From positions 1 through 64,000 of the forward strand of contig JBMOMN010000038.1 in the NCBI GenBank assembly GCA_049324115.1: DNA of 64,000 nt, in the 5' to 3' direction. Below the pieces are notes generated by a model. That model was not told the DNA's origin, did not search any database, and was given only the letters and a program-made list of their open reading frames with translations. Within the stretch, counting starts at the first letter, position 1, and every line of letters begins with the position of its first letter. The position numbers were made by a program, and so were the translations under genes. The DNA comes from UBA5796 sp040752455. Its GTDB lineage: Bacteria; Chloroflexota; Anaerolineae; Anaerolineales; Villigracilaceae. Positions 1 to 9,385 of this stretch are shown here, in pieces.

Positions 1-64
1 CTGGCAAACGTGAAGTTTTGAAATCGGCATTTGACCATCCATCAATCTATATCAGTTTTGAACT

Positions 65-1928
65 GTGATTCTACTCGTTTCTCTACTCGCTCATCCAAAA
101 AACGGAAGTTATTTTTACACAGGTCCTGATGTGCAGGCTATCAAACTCATGGAAGCCATTTTGGGGACCGATACCGTAGCCAGTGAACTCGAAAGTGCCA
201 CAAAACTGGCTGCCCGCTGCGCCTACAATCCGCTGGCGCTGGAGATAGCCGCCCGACGCACCCGCCAGTTGCAGGGGATCAATAAACCGATCACCCGCTA
301 TTTCGAGATTGCACAAGCTCGTTTTCCCGAATTGCGCATCGAAGGCGACGAGCGCTGGGATATGGAAAAGATCTTTGACATCAGTTATGCCGACCTCAGC
401 GAAGCTGACCGGAAATATTTCCGCGCCCTGTCTGCCTTTCACCCGACCGGCTTTTCGCCGGATGCGGCTGCTTATGTGTGGGAAGCCGCTGACAGCGAAA
501 CCCGCCAGACCCTCTCCCGCTTCATCAATCTGTCGCTGGTTATGGTCGTGGAAGGAGATCTCGAACGTTACCGCCTGCACGATTTGCTGGATGAATATGC
601 CGGAACGAAGCTCAAAGAGAGTGGGGGAGAGGCACAAGTTGAAAATATGTTGGCAGAGTGGGTTATCGCCCTCTTTGATGAGTTTTTCACGGATGATAAA
701 AGCACTGCTCCCCATGTAGCTGAAGAACGCGCCAATTTATTGCGCGCCTGTGAGCGGGCACGTGGGAACAGGAATGGCGATTTACTTGCCCGCCTTGTCA
801 CCAAGAGCCGGAATTGGTTTTATGTGAGCTTTACCGAGGATTGGTTATACTGGATTGCCTGGCTCGAAGCCTGCCTGCAATTAGGCTTATCCGACAAACA
901 GTTGAAAGCCAACGTCCTGCAAGCCATCGGGGATGTCCAACAGTTCCGCAAAGAAACTGACGCCGCCCTCGACAGTTACCACGCAGCCTTGCAACTCTTC
1001 AAAGCCGTCGGAGCGAAATTGGGCGAAGCCAACGTCCTGAAAGCCATCGGGGATGTCCAACAGTTCCGGGATGAGCGTGACGCCGCCCTCGACAGTTACC
1101 ACGCAGCCTTGCAACTCTTCAAAGCCGTCGGAGACCGTTTGGGCGAAGCCAACGTCCTGAAAGCCATCGGGGATGTCCAACAGTTCCGGGATGAGCGTGA
1201 CGCCGCCCTCGACAGTTACCACGCAGCCTTGCAACTCTTCAAAGCCGTCGGAGCGAAATTGGGCGAAGCCAACGTCCTGCAAGCCATNNNNNNNNNNNNN
1301 NNNNNNNNNNNNNNNNNNNNNNNNNNNNNNNNNNNNNNNNNNNNNNNNNNNNNNNNNNNNNNNNNNNNNNNNNNNNNNNNNNNNNNNCGTCCTGCAAGCC
1401 ATCGGGGATGTCCAACAGTTCCGCAAAGAAACTGACGCCGCCCTCGACAGTTACCACGCAGCCTTGCAACTCTTCAAAGCCGTCGGAGACCGTTTGGGCG
1501 AAGCCAACGTCCTGAAAGCCATCGGGGATGTCCAACAGTTCCGCAAAGAAACTGACGCCGCCCTCGACAGTTACCACGCAGCCTTGCAACTCTTCAAAGC
1601 CGTCGGAGACCGTTTGGGCGAAGCCAACGTCCTCGCTGCATTAAGCCGAATGGCTGTCCGTGAGGGGAAAATAGTTGAAGCAGAGCGACAATTTGCTGAA
1701 ATCATCCAGATGCGCCGTGCGATTCAAGATTTGTACAGTGAGGGTGCTGATTATGGGAATTTTTCCTTCGCACTCCTGGATGCGGGGCATAAGGCAAAGG
1801 CAAAAGAATATGCTCTCGAAGCGCGCTCCGTGTTTGAAAGGATCAACCTGCCAGCTATTGTTGAAATGATGGAGCGTGTCATAGCCGCCTGTGATGACGA
1901 TCAACGACCGGACGAGCACCCGGCGTAA
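65..1928 (+). CDS. NB-ARC/TPR protein, N-terminus missing, interrupted by assembly gap
   Basis: The first 200 codons resemble the C-terminal half of an NB-ARC/STAND ATPase (a 'CAYNPLALEIAARR' helix like the GLPLAL motif, then a winged-helix-like stretch), followed by a linker and 40-residue TPR repeats (VLQAIGDVQQFRKETDAAL...). The P-loop part is absent: a TGA at 59-61 closes the frame just upstream, so the GTG at 65 is only the first possible start and the real N-terminus is lost or frameshifted. Three full TPR units (911-1270) precede the N gap and two (1386-1625) follow it. The reading frame changes across the gap (frame 2 to frame 3), but this is explained by the arbitrary 100 N: repeat phase predicts 105 plus a multiple of 120 missing bases. 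The unique C-terminal tail ends with TAA at 1926-1928. Such proteins usually act as signal-sensing switches; the ligand is unknown. Confidence 0.7.
911..1625 (+). repeat. 120-bp tandem repeats encoding TPR units
   Basis: Units start at 911, 1031, 1151, 1271 (cut by the gap), 1386 and 1506, each 120 bp. They are almost identical in DNA and differ mainly at two short variable patches: cgcaaagaaact versus cgggatgagcgt, and agcgaaattg versus agaccgtttg. The variants occur in mixed combinations, as expected from recombination or gene conversion between units. Confidence 0.95.
1288..1387. other. assembly gap (100 N)
   Basis: Exactly 100 N, the usual placeholder for a gap of unknown size. It lies inside near-identical 120-bp repeats, which explains the assembly failure. 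The repeat unit begun at 1271 should be followed by unit starts at multiples of 120, while the next seen start is 1386. The true missing length should therefore be 105 + 120k bases, which also restores one open frame. Confidence 0.95.
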
Positions 1929-2018
1929 GAAATGGTAAGCGCCTTCGGGCAGTTGTGTTTGATGGTCAGAGGGTTTGGTGGGGCAGGGGATTAATTGTCA
2001 GACAACTTCAGGAATGCG

Positions 2019-2070
2019 GTAGAAACGACTTCAGTCGTCATCTCGCGCATTGAATGACTGAAGTCGTTAC
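2019..2070. repeat. REP-like hairpin, ACTGAAGTC family
   Basis: AACGACTTCAGTC (2024-2036) is the perfect inverse of GACTGAAGTCGTT (2056-2068), and the match continues outward with one mismatch. Each arm also contains the self-complementary core ACTTCAGT/ACTGAAGT seen again at 9054, 34163 and 60277. It lies between the TPR gene and the recombinase; no gene was found in 1929-2185. Confidence 0.75.
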
Positions 2071-2173
2071 TACGAGTTCCGAAAAATTGGAGACACGCCC
2101 CGGGTGGGGGACAGCCGTCAATTGCCTGTATCCAGTTTATGCTTTCGATAAGTACCATTACCGCAAACAATGG

Positions 2174-2179
2174 TATAAT
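2174..2179 (+). promoter_or_regulatory. -10 box of leaderless recombinase gene
   Basis: TATAAT lies six bases before the ATG at 2186. Transcription should therefore start at or next to the start codon, and there is no Shine-Dalgarno sequence. No clear -35 hexamer is seen. Confidence 0.65.
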
Positions 2180-2185
2180 CGCATT

Positions 2186-3169
2186 ATGACCGAAAAAACG
2201 CTCTCCCAGGCTGTCACGGCCTACCTGAACAGCGTCTCGCTGGCCCGCAGTGAAAATACAGCCCGCACTTACGGCAAGGCCCTTTCGATTTTCCGGGATG
2301 TCTTGAAAGAAAACGGTCTCGACCCGCAGACCTCCCCCACCCAAAATTTGACGGAGGATGGGATCGCCTGGATGGCCTCGGCGCTCAAAGGCTATGCCCC
2401 TGCCAGCGAGCGCCTCTACCTGAGCGCGGTATCCGGCTTCTATAAATACCTCGCCGCCGAACGCCTGTCTGAAATAAACCTGCCCCGGATGGAGCTGCTC
2501 ATCACCCAGCGCGCCCGCAAACCCGGCATCCGCCTGCCGCAGTTTCCCCGCGACGAGATCGAAAATGTCCTGAATTTTGTACAAAATGTCACAGAACAAG
2601 TGTTCGATGACGAAAACGAAAAGCTACGCGCAATGCGTGACCGGGCCTTCCTGGTGACGCTGGCGGATACGGGATTGCGCGTCCACGAGGCCTGCGGGCT
2701 GCGGCGCGGGGACGTGGACTGGAACGAGGGCCGGGCGGTCATCATCGGCAAGGGCGACAGGCAGGCCGTGGTCCGGTTTTCGAGCCGTTCGATGCGGGCC
2801 ATCCGGGATTACCTGTCCCTGCGCGCCAGACTCGACGGCGGCTCCGGCCGGCCCCTCCCGTCCCTGCCGCTCTTTGCCCGGCACGACAAGGGCGCGGGGC
2901 GAAAAGTCAAGCCGATCACCACCACCACCGGGCGCAATATCGTCGCCGAGCGCGTCCGCCAGGCCCTGGGAGACGAGGCCGAGGGCCGGATTACGCCCCA
3001 CTCGTTCCGCCACTACTTCGTCACGACCGTCCTGCGCGCCTCCGGGAACCTGAAACTGGCCCAGGAACTGGCGCGCCACGCCAGCATCCAGGTCACGCAG
3101 CGCTACGCCCACCTCTCGGATGATGAACTTGACCAGGGGTACTACCAAATCTTCGATTCGGATGCCTGA
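2186..3169 (+). CDS. Xer-like tyrosine recombinase
   Basis: A 327-residue site-specific recombinase of the phage-integrase/Xer family, which cuts and rejoins DNA through a covalent tyrosine link. The N-terminal SAM-like core-binding domain (about residues 1-110) is followed by the catalytic domain. All active-site residues are visible: Arg in TGLRVHEACGL, Lys in IGKGDRQ, His-x-x-Arg in PHSFRHY, His in LARHAS, and the nucleophile Tyr in TQRYAHL. Length fits XerC/XerD (about 300). The frame opens at 2054, but the ATG at 2186 fits the family N-terminus (MTEKTLSQAVTAYL) and sits six bases after TATAAT. No attachment site or other phage genes are nearby, so it may be the chromosomal dimer-resolution enzyme or a lone integrase; the sequence does not decide. 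Confidence 0.9.
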   Translation: MTEKTLSQAVTAYLNSVSLARSENTARTYGKALSIFRDVLKENGLDPQTSPTQNLTEDGIAWMASALKGYAPASERLYLSAVSGFYKYLAAERLSEINLPRMELLITQRARKPGIRLPQFPRDEIENVLNFVQNVTEQVFDDENEKLRAMRDRAFLVTLADTGLRVHEACGLRRGDVDWNEGRAVIIGKGDRQAVVRFSSRSMRAIRDYLSLRARLDGGSGRPLPSLPLFARHDKGAGRKVKPITTTTGRNIVAERVRQALGDEAEGRITPHSFRHYFVTTVLRASGNLKLAQELARHASIQVTQRYAHLSDDELDQGYYQIFDSDA

Positions 3170-3205
3170 CCGAACCATTGGATAATTTTCCCCCAGGGCG
3201 GGTGT

Positions 3206-4288
3206 TTACGGCAGCGGGTTCCACGACATCGCCAACAGGATGGCGGCCAGGGCCAGCGCCGCGCCCAGGGCGGTGAAGATCACACTGATGTCCATCACCT
3301 CGTGCCGGGTGACCAGGTGGACCGGAAGCTCCTCGAAGACGGTCTGCAACTCGCCCGCGCTGGTCGCCGAGTAATATTCCCCACCGGTCATTTCGGCAAT
3401 GCGGATCAGGGTCTCCTCGTCAATGTTGCGCCGGAAACCGCCGGAAAAGCCTCCCCCTCCCCCACTCCCCCACCCGGGTCCGAAGAACGGGTCATTGAAC
3501 GACGCACCGGGCTGGTTCTGCCTGCCGCAGTTCGGGAAGGAATCGTTGTGATCGGTGCCGAACCCGATCGTGTAGACCCGCACTCCCCTGGCCACAGCCT
3601 GTTCGGCCGCGTCCAGCGGCGCGATCCCGACGTTGCTGACCCCGTCGGTGAGCAGGACGATGATGTGCGGGACGTAAGCGCCGTCCGGGACCGGCGTGGG
3701 CGGGACGGCGGGCGCGGCGGGACTGCCGTCGCTGGGAGCCACGCCCTGGTCAACCTCGGCGATGGCGTCCAGCCCGCCCAGGATGCCGCTGCCGATCGCC
3801 GTCCGGCGGCCGATGATCAGGCTCCAGACCGCATCTTCCAGGACCTCCTGGTCGGTGGTCGGCGGCTGGACCAGCTCGGCAAACCCGCCGAAAGCCAGGA
3901 CCCCGATCTGGGTATTGGGCGATTGCCGCTGGATGAAAGCGATGGCTGCGGACTTGGCCGCGTCCAAACGGCTGGGCTGGATGTCGGTGGAGCACATGCT
4001 CCGGGAAACGTCAATCGCCAGGATGACGGTCGTCTTGCCGACGGGAACCGTCACAACCGCCACCGGGCGTCCGAATGCCAGGACCAGGCTCGACAGTCCG
4101 AGCAGGAAAAGGGCAAACGGGAAATGGCGCCGCCAGCGCGAACGGTCCGGCAGGGCCGCCCGCACCAGGGACAGGCTGGAGTATCGCACCGCAAACCGCC
4201 TCCGCCGCCTTAGAATCCAGACGTAAACCGCTGCCAGGAGCGGGATCACCCCCAATATCCAAAGGAAACCGGGCCACAGAAAGTCCAT
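3206..4288 (-). CDS. BatA-like membrane protein with von Willebrand A domain
   Basis: A 360-residue protein with an N-terminal membrane segment (MDFLWPGFLWILGVIPLLAA), a second one near residues 55-75, a cytoplasm-distal or periplasmic VWA domain and a C-terminal membrane helix. The metal-ion adhesion site is intact: DVSRS, and the later Asp in LLTDGVSNVG. A glycine/phenylalanine-rich loop (GPGWGSGGGGGFSGGF) interrupts the domain. It is the last gene of the MoxR-DUF58-VWA-VWA operon, the arrangement known from Bat aerotolerance and MoxR-chaperone operons, where these proteins are thought to assemble or stabilise envelope or metal-containing complexes. The TTG at 4294 is in frame, but the ATG at 4288 has AGGA seven bases upstream and is preferred. 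It converges on the recombinase gene. Confidence 0.88.
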   Translation of the reverse strand: MDFLWPGFLWILGVIPLLAAVYVWILRRRRRFAVRYSSLSLVRAALPDRSRWRRHFPFALFLLGLSSLVLAFGRPVAVVTVPVGKTTVILAIDVSRSMCSTDIQPSRLDAAKSAAIAFIQRQSPNTQIGVLAFGGFAELVQPPTTDQEVLEDAVWSLIIGRRTAIGSGILGGLDAIAEVDQGVAPSDGSPAAPAVPPTPVPDGAYVPHIIVLLTDGVSNVGIAPLDAAEQAVARGVRVYTIGFGTDHNDSFPNCGRQNQPGASFNDPFFGPGWGSGGGGGFSGGFRRNIDEETLIRIAEMTGGEYYSATSAGELQTVFEELPVHLVTRHEVMDISVIFTALGAALALAAILLAMSWNPLP

Positions 4289-4355
4289 AGTCAAGTCCTA
4301 TTCCATTAAAACTTCCAAAGCCGGGAGGCTTTGGACTCCGCCGGGTCTCTTGCAT

Positions 4356-5366
4356 TTACGGCACACGGCTGAACCAGAAGAGCGAGTACAGCCCGCCGGC
4401 CAGGAAGAACAGGATGCTGGCCCCGGCCAACAGCGAGGTGACTTCCGTCTTTTCAGGCCGGACGACCAGCCGCCGTTCGAGGTTGTCGTAAATCTCTTGC
4501 AGTTCCTCGGCGGTGCCGGCATTGAAGTACGCGCCCCCCGTCATCAACGATATTTGCTGCAACAACGGTTCGTTCAATTGGGTGTGGACGGTGAACCCTT
4601 CCACGTTCAGGAGCGCGCCGGCCGGGCTGCCGACCCCGATGGTGTAGATGCGCACCCCCCGGTCTGCCGCGGCCTGGGCCGCAACCAGCGGGTCGGGGTT
4701 GACGGTGTTCTCGCCGTCGGTCAACAGCACGATCACCGCCGACGAGTAGGTCCCTTGCGGGACGGGCGTGGGCGTCGGGGTGGGAGCCGGGGTCAGGTCA
4801 GTGTACAGGCTCGGAGGTTCCCGCCCGGCCCGGCTTTCGATGGCGCTCAGCGACATCAGGATGCCGCCGCCGATGGACGTGCCGCGTTCCGGTTTCAGGC
4901 GTTCGATGGCCGCCAGGACGGACTCTTTCTCGTTCGTCGGCGGCTGGACCGAGAAGCCGCTGTCGCTGAATGCGATCACGCCGACCTGGACGGTCGCCGG
5001 CTGGCGTTCCACGAAGTCCCGGGCGGCCGCTTTGGCTGCCTCCATCCGGGATGGCTGGACATCCTCGGCGGCCATGCTGCCCGATACGTCGAAGGCCAGC
5101 ATGACGATCCCTTCGACGCGCGGCAGGTTGACGACCGTTTCCGGGCGGGCCATGGCGATGAAGAGCGCCGTCAGCCCGGTCAGGAAGAGCAGGGCCGGGA
5201 CGTGGCGTCTCACTCCCGGAGGCCGGCCGCTCCCCGCCTGGGCAAGCCCGAAACCGCCATACGCCTCGGCGATCTGTTTGCGCCTGTGTTGCAGCCGGAA
5301 GTAGAGCAGCACCAACACTGGCACGAAAACGAGCGAATACAACATCCCAGGCCAGAGGAAATCCAT
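4356..5366 (-). CDS. BatB-like membrane protein with von Willebrand A domain
   Basis: A 336-residue paralogue of the next gene downstream, with the same opening (MDFLWPGMLYSL), two N-terminal membrane segments, a VWA domain with intact metal site (DVSGS, LLTDGENT) and a C-terminal membrane helix (LLAGASILFFLAGGLYSLFWF). Its start ATG overlaps the TGA of the DUF58 gene by one base (TGATG), so translation is probably coupled. The pair of VWA proteins plus DUF58 plus MoxR is a recurrent functional unit; the exact client is not known from sequence. Confidence 0.9.
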   Translation of the reverse strand: MDFLWPGMLYSLVFVPVLVLLYFRLQHRRKQIAEAYGGFGLAQAGSGRPPGVRRHVPALLFLTGLTALFIAMARPETVVNLPRVEGIVMLAFDVSGSMAAEDVQPSRMEAAKAAARDFVERQPATVQVGVIAFSDSGFSVQPPTNEKESVLAAIERLKPERGTSIGGGILMSLSAIESRAGREPPSLYTDLTPAPTPTPTPVPQGTYSSAVIVLLTDGENTVNPDPLVAAQAAADRGVRIYTIGVGSPAGALLNVEGFTVHTQLNEPLLQQISLMTGGAYFNAGTAEELQEIYDNLERRLVVRPEKTEVTSLLAGASILFFLAGGLYSLFWFSRVP

Positions 5367-6236
5367 CAGTTTGTTCTCCGCTGGCCGCGCAGCGAGGCAA
5401 AACGCACGATGGCGCGCACCAGGTCTTCTTCAGTGGACAGGGACAGGGCATCCACCCCGGCGCGCTTGAACGCCCGCTCCAGGGCCGATTCCCGCTCCCG
5501 GGCCGCCGCGGCGAAGCGCTGCCGGAATTTGGGGTTGTGGGTGTCCACGAAAAGCTGCTCCCCGGTTTCGGCGTCTTCCATCAGGACCATCCCCACGTCC
5601 GGCAGTTCCACTTCACGCGGGTCCCAGAGACGCACGGCCAGCACCTCGTGGCGCTGGTTGAGCAGGGTCAGCGGACGCTCCCAGCCCGGCACGCTGATGA
5701 AATCGGAGACGACGAAGACCAGCGTGCGCCGTTTGATGTAGTTCAAAGCCCCGGCGAGCAAAGGCGTCAGGTCGGTGAACGGGGCCTGGGCCAACTGCGG
5801 CTGGCGGAGCAGGTCGTTGATCAGGCGCAGCACCTGGTCCCGCCCGCCTCGGGCCGGGATGGCCCGCTCGATCCGGCTGTCGTAGAAGATCGCGCCCACC
5901 CGGTTGCCGTGGCGGGTCAGGATGCGGGCCAGCGTGCCGACGAAATCAATCAACACCGACCGCTTCGGGTTCTGCACCGTGCTGAAATCCACCGAGGGAC
6001 TCAGGTCGAGCAGGAACCAGGCCGTGACCTCCCGGTCTTCGACGTACTGGCGGACGTAGGGGGTGCTCATCCGGGCCGTCACGTTCCAGTCAATGTAACG
6101 GACGTCGTCCTGCGGCTGGTACTCGCGCAGGTCGGCAAAGTCAATCCCGTAGCCGAAGAACAGGCTGCGGTAATCCCCTTGCAGCAACCCGTCCAGGCGG
6201 CGGATGACCTCCCAGTCGAGGCGCAACAGGATGCGC

Positions 6237-7250
<1,014 letters not shown>

Positions 7251-7275
7251 TCATCATCTCCTTGTGCGCCATCGG

Positions 7276-7329
7276 GTAACGCGACATTTATGTCGCTGGT
7301 CAGGCAAGGCGACATAAATGTCGCGTTAC
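7276..7329. repeat. perfect 21-bp inverted repeat, double palindrome
   Basis: The 21 bases 7276-7296 are the exact inverse of 7309-7329, with a 12-base spacer. Each arm is itself palindromic around GCGACAT-TT-ATGTCGC, so the DNA can form one long hairpin or two small ones. It lies between the protease stop and the MoxR start. There is no T-run, so it is not an ordinary terminator; it resembles a REP/BIME-type element. Confidence 0.85.
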
Positions 7330-7331
7330 GG

Positions 7332-8180
7332 CTAGTACGGCGGCAGGCCCGCCCCGCCGGCCGCGGTCGTGATCGGGACCGCGAACCCGATCCCGATAAA
7401 AAAGCTTTGTTCGGTCGGATTGATAATCCCGGTCACGATGCCCATCACGTAGCCGTCCCGGTTGAGCAGCGGGCCGCCCGAATTGCCGGGGTTGACCGCC
7501 GCATCAATCTGGATCAACCCCTCGATGGTCTGGTCCTTGCCTTCCGGCGTGAACGAGCGGTCGAACCCGGAGACGACTCCCGCGCTCATCGAGCTGTACA
7601 GGCCGAACGGGTTCCCGACCGCGTATACTTCGTCTCCCACGCGCAGGGCATTCGGGTTTCCCAGCACCGCCGGGACGACGACCGCGGGCAAATTCTCAGG
7701 GCTTAGGACGGCGATGTCAATTTCCGGCTGGGCGGCGATGACCACCGCCCTCGAACGCGTCCCGTCGGCGAAAACGACTTCGATCTCGGTCGCGCCCTCG
7801 ACCACGTGCAGGCTGGTCAAAATGTCGCCCGCGTCGTCAATCACCACGCCGCTGCCCAACCCCCCGTCGCGGCTGCCGTGATGCGCGTCATCGGCTTTGG
7901 TCTCGATCAAGACCAGTGACGGCTGGATCGCTTCGTAGACACGCGCCGAAAAAGCCGGCGGCGGTGTGGCCGATGCAAGCGCCTGGGCGACGGTCTCGTT
8001 CACGTCGTTGGCGGTCAGCTGCGCGGGTCCGGGGACGAGCGCGTTATACAGGAGCATCCCGATCAGGGCGGCTAAAATCCCGGCCGCGAACGGCGCTGTG
8101 CGTTTGACACCTTTCCGCAAGCGGTCGAAACGATTCCCCCATTCTTCCCGTTTTGAGTGTGCCGGTTGGTTGGTATCCAT
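7332..8180 (-). CDS. membrane-anchored HtrA/DegP-like serine protease without PDZ domain
   Basis: A 282-residue S1C trypsin-fold protease. One N-terminal membrane helix (about residues 30-49, FAAGILAALIGMLLYNALV) should anchor the catalytic domain outside the cytoplasm. The triad is visible: His125 in LTSLHVVEG, Asp155 in EIDIAVL, and Ser234 in NPGNSGGPL. There is no PDZ domain; the protein ends soon after the last strand (FAVPITTAAGGAGLPPY). Family members degrade or refold damaged envelope proteins. The start ATG has AAAGGA almost touching it, an unusually short spacing. Confidence 0.9.
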   Translation of the reverse strand: MDTNQPAHSKREEWGNRFDRLRKGVKRTAPFAAGILAALIGMLLYNALVPGPAQLTANDVNETVAQALASATPPPAFSARVYEAIQPSLVLIETKADDAHHGSRDGGLGSGVVIDDAGDILTSLHVVEGATEIEVVFADGTRSRAVVIAAQPEIDIAVLSPENLPAVVVPAVLGNPNALRVGDEVYAVGNPFGLYSSMSAGVVSGFDRSFTPEGKDQTIEGLIQIDAAVNPGNSGGPLLNRDGYVMGIVTGIINPTEQSFFIGIGFAVPITTAAGGAGLPPY

Positions 8181-8305
8181 ATCCTTTGCTTGGGAAAAAT
8201 ACGATCAATCTGGAGAAACTGGTCAATCTCTCCAAGCCGGTATGAATTCAATATAGAGGATTAATATTAGACTATTATGAGAATATTTATACGATTAGCC
8301 TGCGT

Positions 8306-9010
8306 TCAATTTCCGTTAACAATGAAGCTGAAGAATGCCAGCAGGAAATCGCCCCGGTCTTCGATCTGCACCAGCAGCGACGGGTCGAAGATGCCGTCCT
8401 GCCGGTTGGCGGAGTCCTGGTCGGGGAAGTAAAGCTGCGAGGTCAGGATCTCCCCTCCCGGCGGCTGGACCTTGACGTGGATGTGTTCCGTCTGCCCGGG
8501 ATACTGGCCGGGGACGACCGTCTCGAGGTGGAACCGTCCCTGGTCGTCGGTGAACTGGTGGCCGCGCAGGGTGTAGCCCTGGTTGTCGTAATTGCCGTTC
8601 GCGTCCGCCTGCCAGAAGTCCAGCCAGGCGTTTGGGATCGGCTGGCAATCCCGGTCGAGCACGGCGCCGACCAGGATCAGGCGCTGGCCGGCCATCCCCG
8701 GTTCGAGCAGGCTGTCCCGTTCGGGCGTATCGGGGGTGTAGTACGGGCCTTCGGTCTGGCTGAGGGTCAGGGTCCCGTCACAGGTCGGGGCGGGGAGTTC
8801 GATCCCCATTTGCGAGAAGAAATCATCCGCCGCAGGCGCGACATTTTCCGTCTCGCCGGCCGGGACGCCGGTCGCGGGCGGGGAAGATGATGGGGTGTCG
8901 GTTGCGGGCTGGGTCGGCGTGACGGATGTGGGCACGTCCGGTGTCCCCCCTCCCCCACAGGCCGATAACCATAAAGCGAAGAACAGGGCAAATACCGGTA
9001 AACGTTTCAT
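8306..9010 (-). CDS. lipoprotein with intradiol ring-cleavage dioxygenase fold
   Basis: A 234-residue protein with a lipoprotein signal (lipobox LSAC, Cys18), a Thr/Pro/Ser-rich linker to about residue 65, then an intradiol dioxygenase domain. The iron ligands expected for the family can be assigned: Tyr in TEGPYYTP, Tyr in GQYPG, and the two His of EHIHVK. Cytoplasmic relatives open catechol or protocatechuate rings; surface-anchored relatives exist but their substrate is mostly unknown. ATG at 9010 is the only start that includes the signal peptide. It reads divergently from the ABC exporter operon. Confidence 0.85.
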   Translation of the reverse strand: MKRLPVFALFFALWLSACGGGGTPDVPTSVTPTQPATDTPSSSPPATGVPAGETENVAPAADDFFSQMGIELPAPTCDGTLTLSQTEGPYYTPDTPERDSLLEPGMAGQRLILVGAVLDRDCQPIPNAWLDFWQADANGNYDNQGYTLRGHQFTDDQGRFHLETVVPGQYPGQTEHIHVKVQPPGGEILTSQLYFPDQDSANRQDGIFDPSLLVQIEDRGDFLLAFFSFIVNGN

Positions 9011-9053
9011 GATCTTCTCTCCAAAAATCCAGTAAAGGTCGCACCAGTAAAAT

Positions 9054-9069
9054 GCAGACTGAAGTCTGC
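9054..9069. repeat. 16-bp palindrome, ACTGAAGT family
   Basis: GCAGACTGAAGTCTGC: seven-base arms around GA. It carries the same ACTGAAGT core as the elements at 2024-2068, 34163-34178 and 60277-60288. Confidence 0.6.
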
Positions 9070-9138
9070 GCTCCCCAAGACCTTATAGCAAAGCGAGCCA
9101 ATTTCGGGTTAATTTTTGGCGAGTATAGCACATCCTTC

Positions 9139-9168
9139 TTGACAGCATCCGAACTGCCGTGATAAACT
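9139..9168 (+). promoter_or_regulatory. promoter of exporter leader/operon
   Basis: TTGACA (9139-9144), an 18-base spacer, and TAAACT (9163-9168). A start near 9175 gives a short 5' end followed by AAAGGA and the leader ORF at 9211. Confidence 0.75.
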
Positions 9169-9210
9169 CTGCGAGCTTTAAGCAAATTCTAAAGAAAGGA
9201 AGCGCACTGC

Positions 9211-9306
9211 ATGTCCCAGCTCTGCATCACACCCAACAAATTCTCTGCACCTAACGGTGTCGCTGGATTTAACCTTCCTCGGAGTGCGCCTATAGCCCGG
9301 CCTTAG
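9211..9306 (+). CDS. 31-residue leader peptide of the ABC exporter operon
   Basis: ATG at 9211 follows AAAGGA (9195-9200) with a 10-base spacing; the ORF of 31 codons ends with TAG at 9304-9306, 21 bases before the terminator stem. The peptide begins MSQLCITPNKF and ends RSAPIARP. It has no membrane segment and no run of a single amino acid, so it is not an amino-acid-biosynthesis leader. Its position between a strong promoter and an attenuator, directly before a multidrug-type ABC exporter, suggests that ribosome pausing on it (for example by a ribosome-binding drug) turns the operon on. Homologous to no peptide that I can name. Confidence 0.7.
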   Translation: MSQLCITPNKFSAPNGVAGFNLPRSAPIARP

Positions 9307-9327
9307 GGCTTGAACAGTGTCTTTTTA

Positions 9328-9358
9328 GCCACGGTGCATTCCGCACCGTGGCTTTTTT
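9328..9358 (+). terminator. intrinsic terminator before the exporter genes
   Basis: GCCACGGTGC (9328-9337) and GCACCGTGGC (9343-9352) form a perfect 10-bp stem with loop ATTCC, followed by TTTTTT (9353-9358). It lies between promoter and first exporter gene with no stop in between other than the leader, so it acts as an attenuator rather than an end-of-operon terminator. Confidence 0.92.
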
Positions 9359-9385
9359 GTCGTTACGCAAAGGATAAGAAGAGAA

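Larger units (their letters stand above)
9202..9358 (+). promoter_or_regulatory. translation-controlled transcription attenuator
   Basis: Four segments can pair in mutually exclusive ways. Segment 1, GCGCACT (9202-9208), is the exact complement of AGTGCGC (9283-9289). Segment 2, CGGAGTGCGCC (9280-9290), pairs over all 11 bases with segment 3, GGTGCATTCCG (9333-9343), using two G-U pairs. Segment 3 also overlaps the 5' arm of the terminator (9328-9358). Segment 2 is inside leader codons 24-27. A ribosome paused early in the leader would cover segment 1 and free 2 to pair with 3 (readthrough). A ribosome that finishes at 9306, or no ribosome, would allow the terminator. This is the logic of drug-sensing leaders such as bmrB of Bacillus. 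The pairings are seen; the regulation is inferred. Confidence 0.75.

Noticed and set aside
1..64. Upstream coding part of the NB-ARC/TPR gene in another frame (GKREVLKSAFDHP...)
   Set aside because: Open in frame 3 until TGA at 66-68, but too short to compare; a frameshift cannot be told from an unrelated end.
4350..5741. Long open frame on the plus strand opposite the VWA genes, and similar long opposite-strand frames at 6204-7706, 9398-11122, 21497-23017, 28054-30156, 30660-32126 and 43381-45282
   Set aside because: High GC leaves antisense frames open. Their composition (Arg, Gly, Pro, His, Gln rich) and lack of motifs contrast with clear protein families on the other strand.
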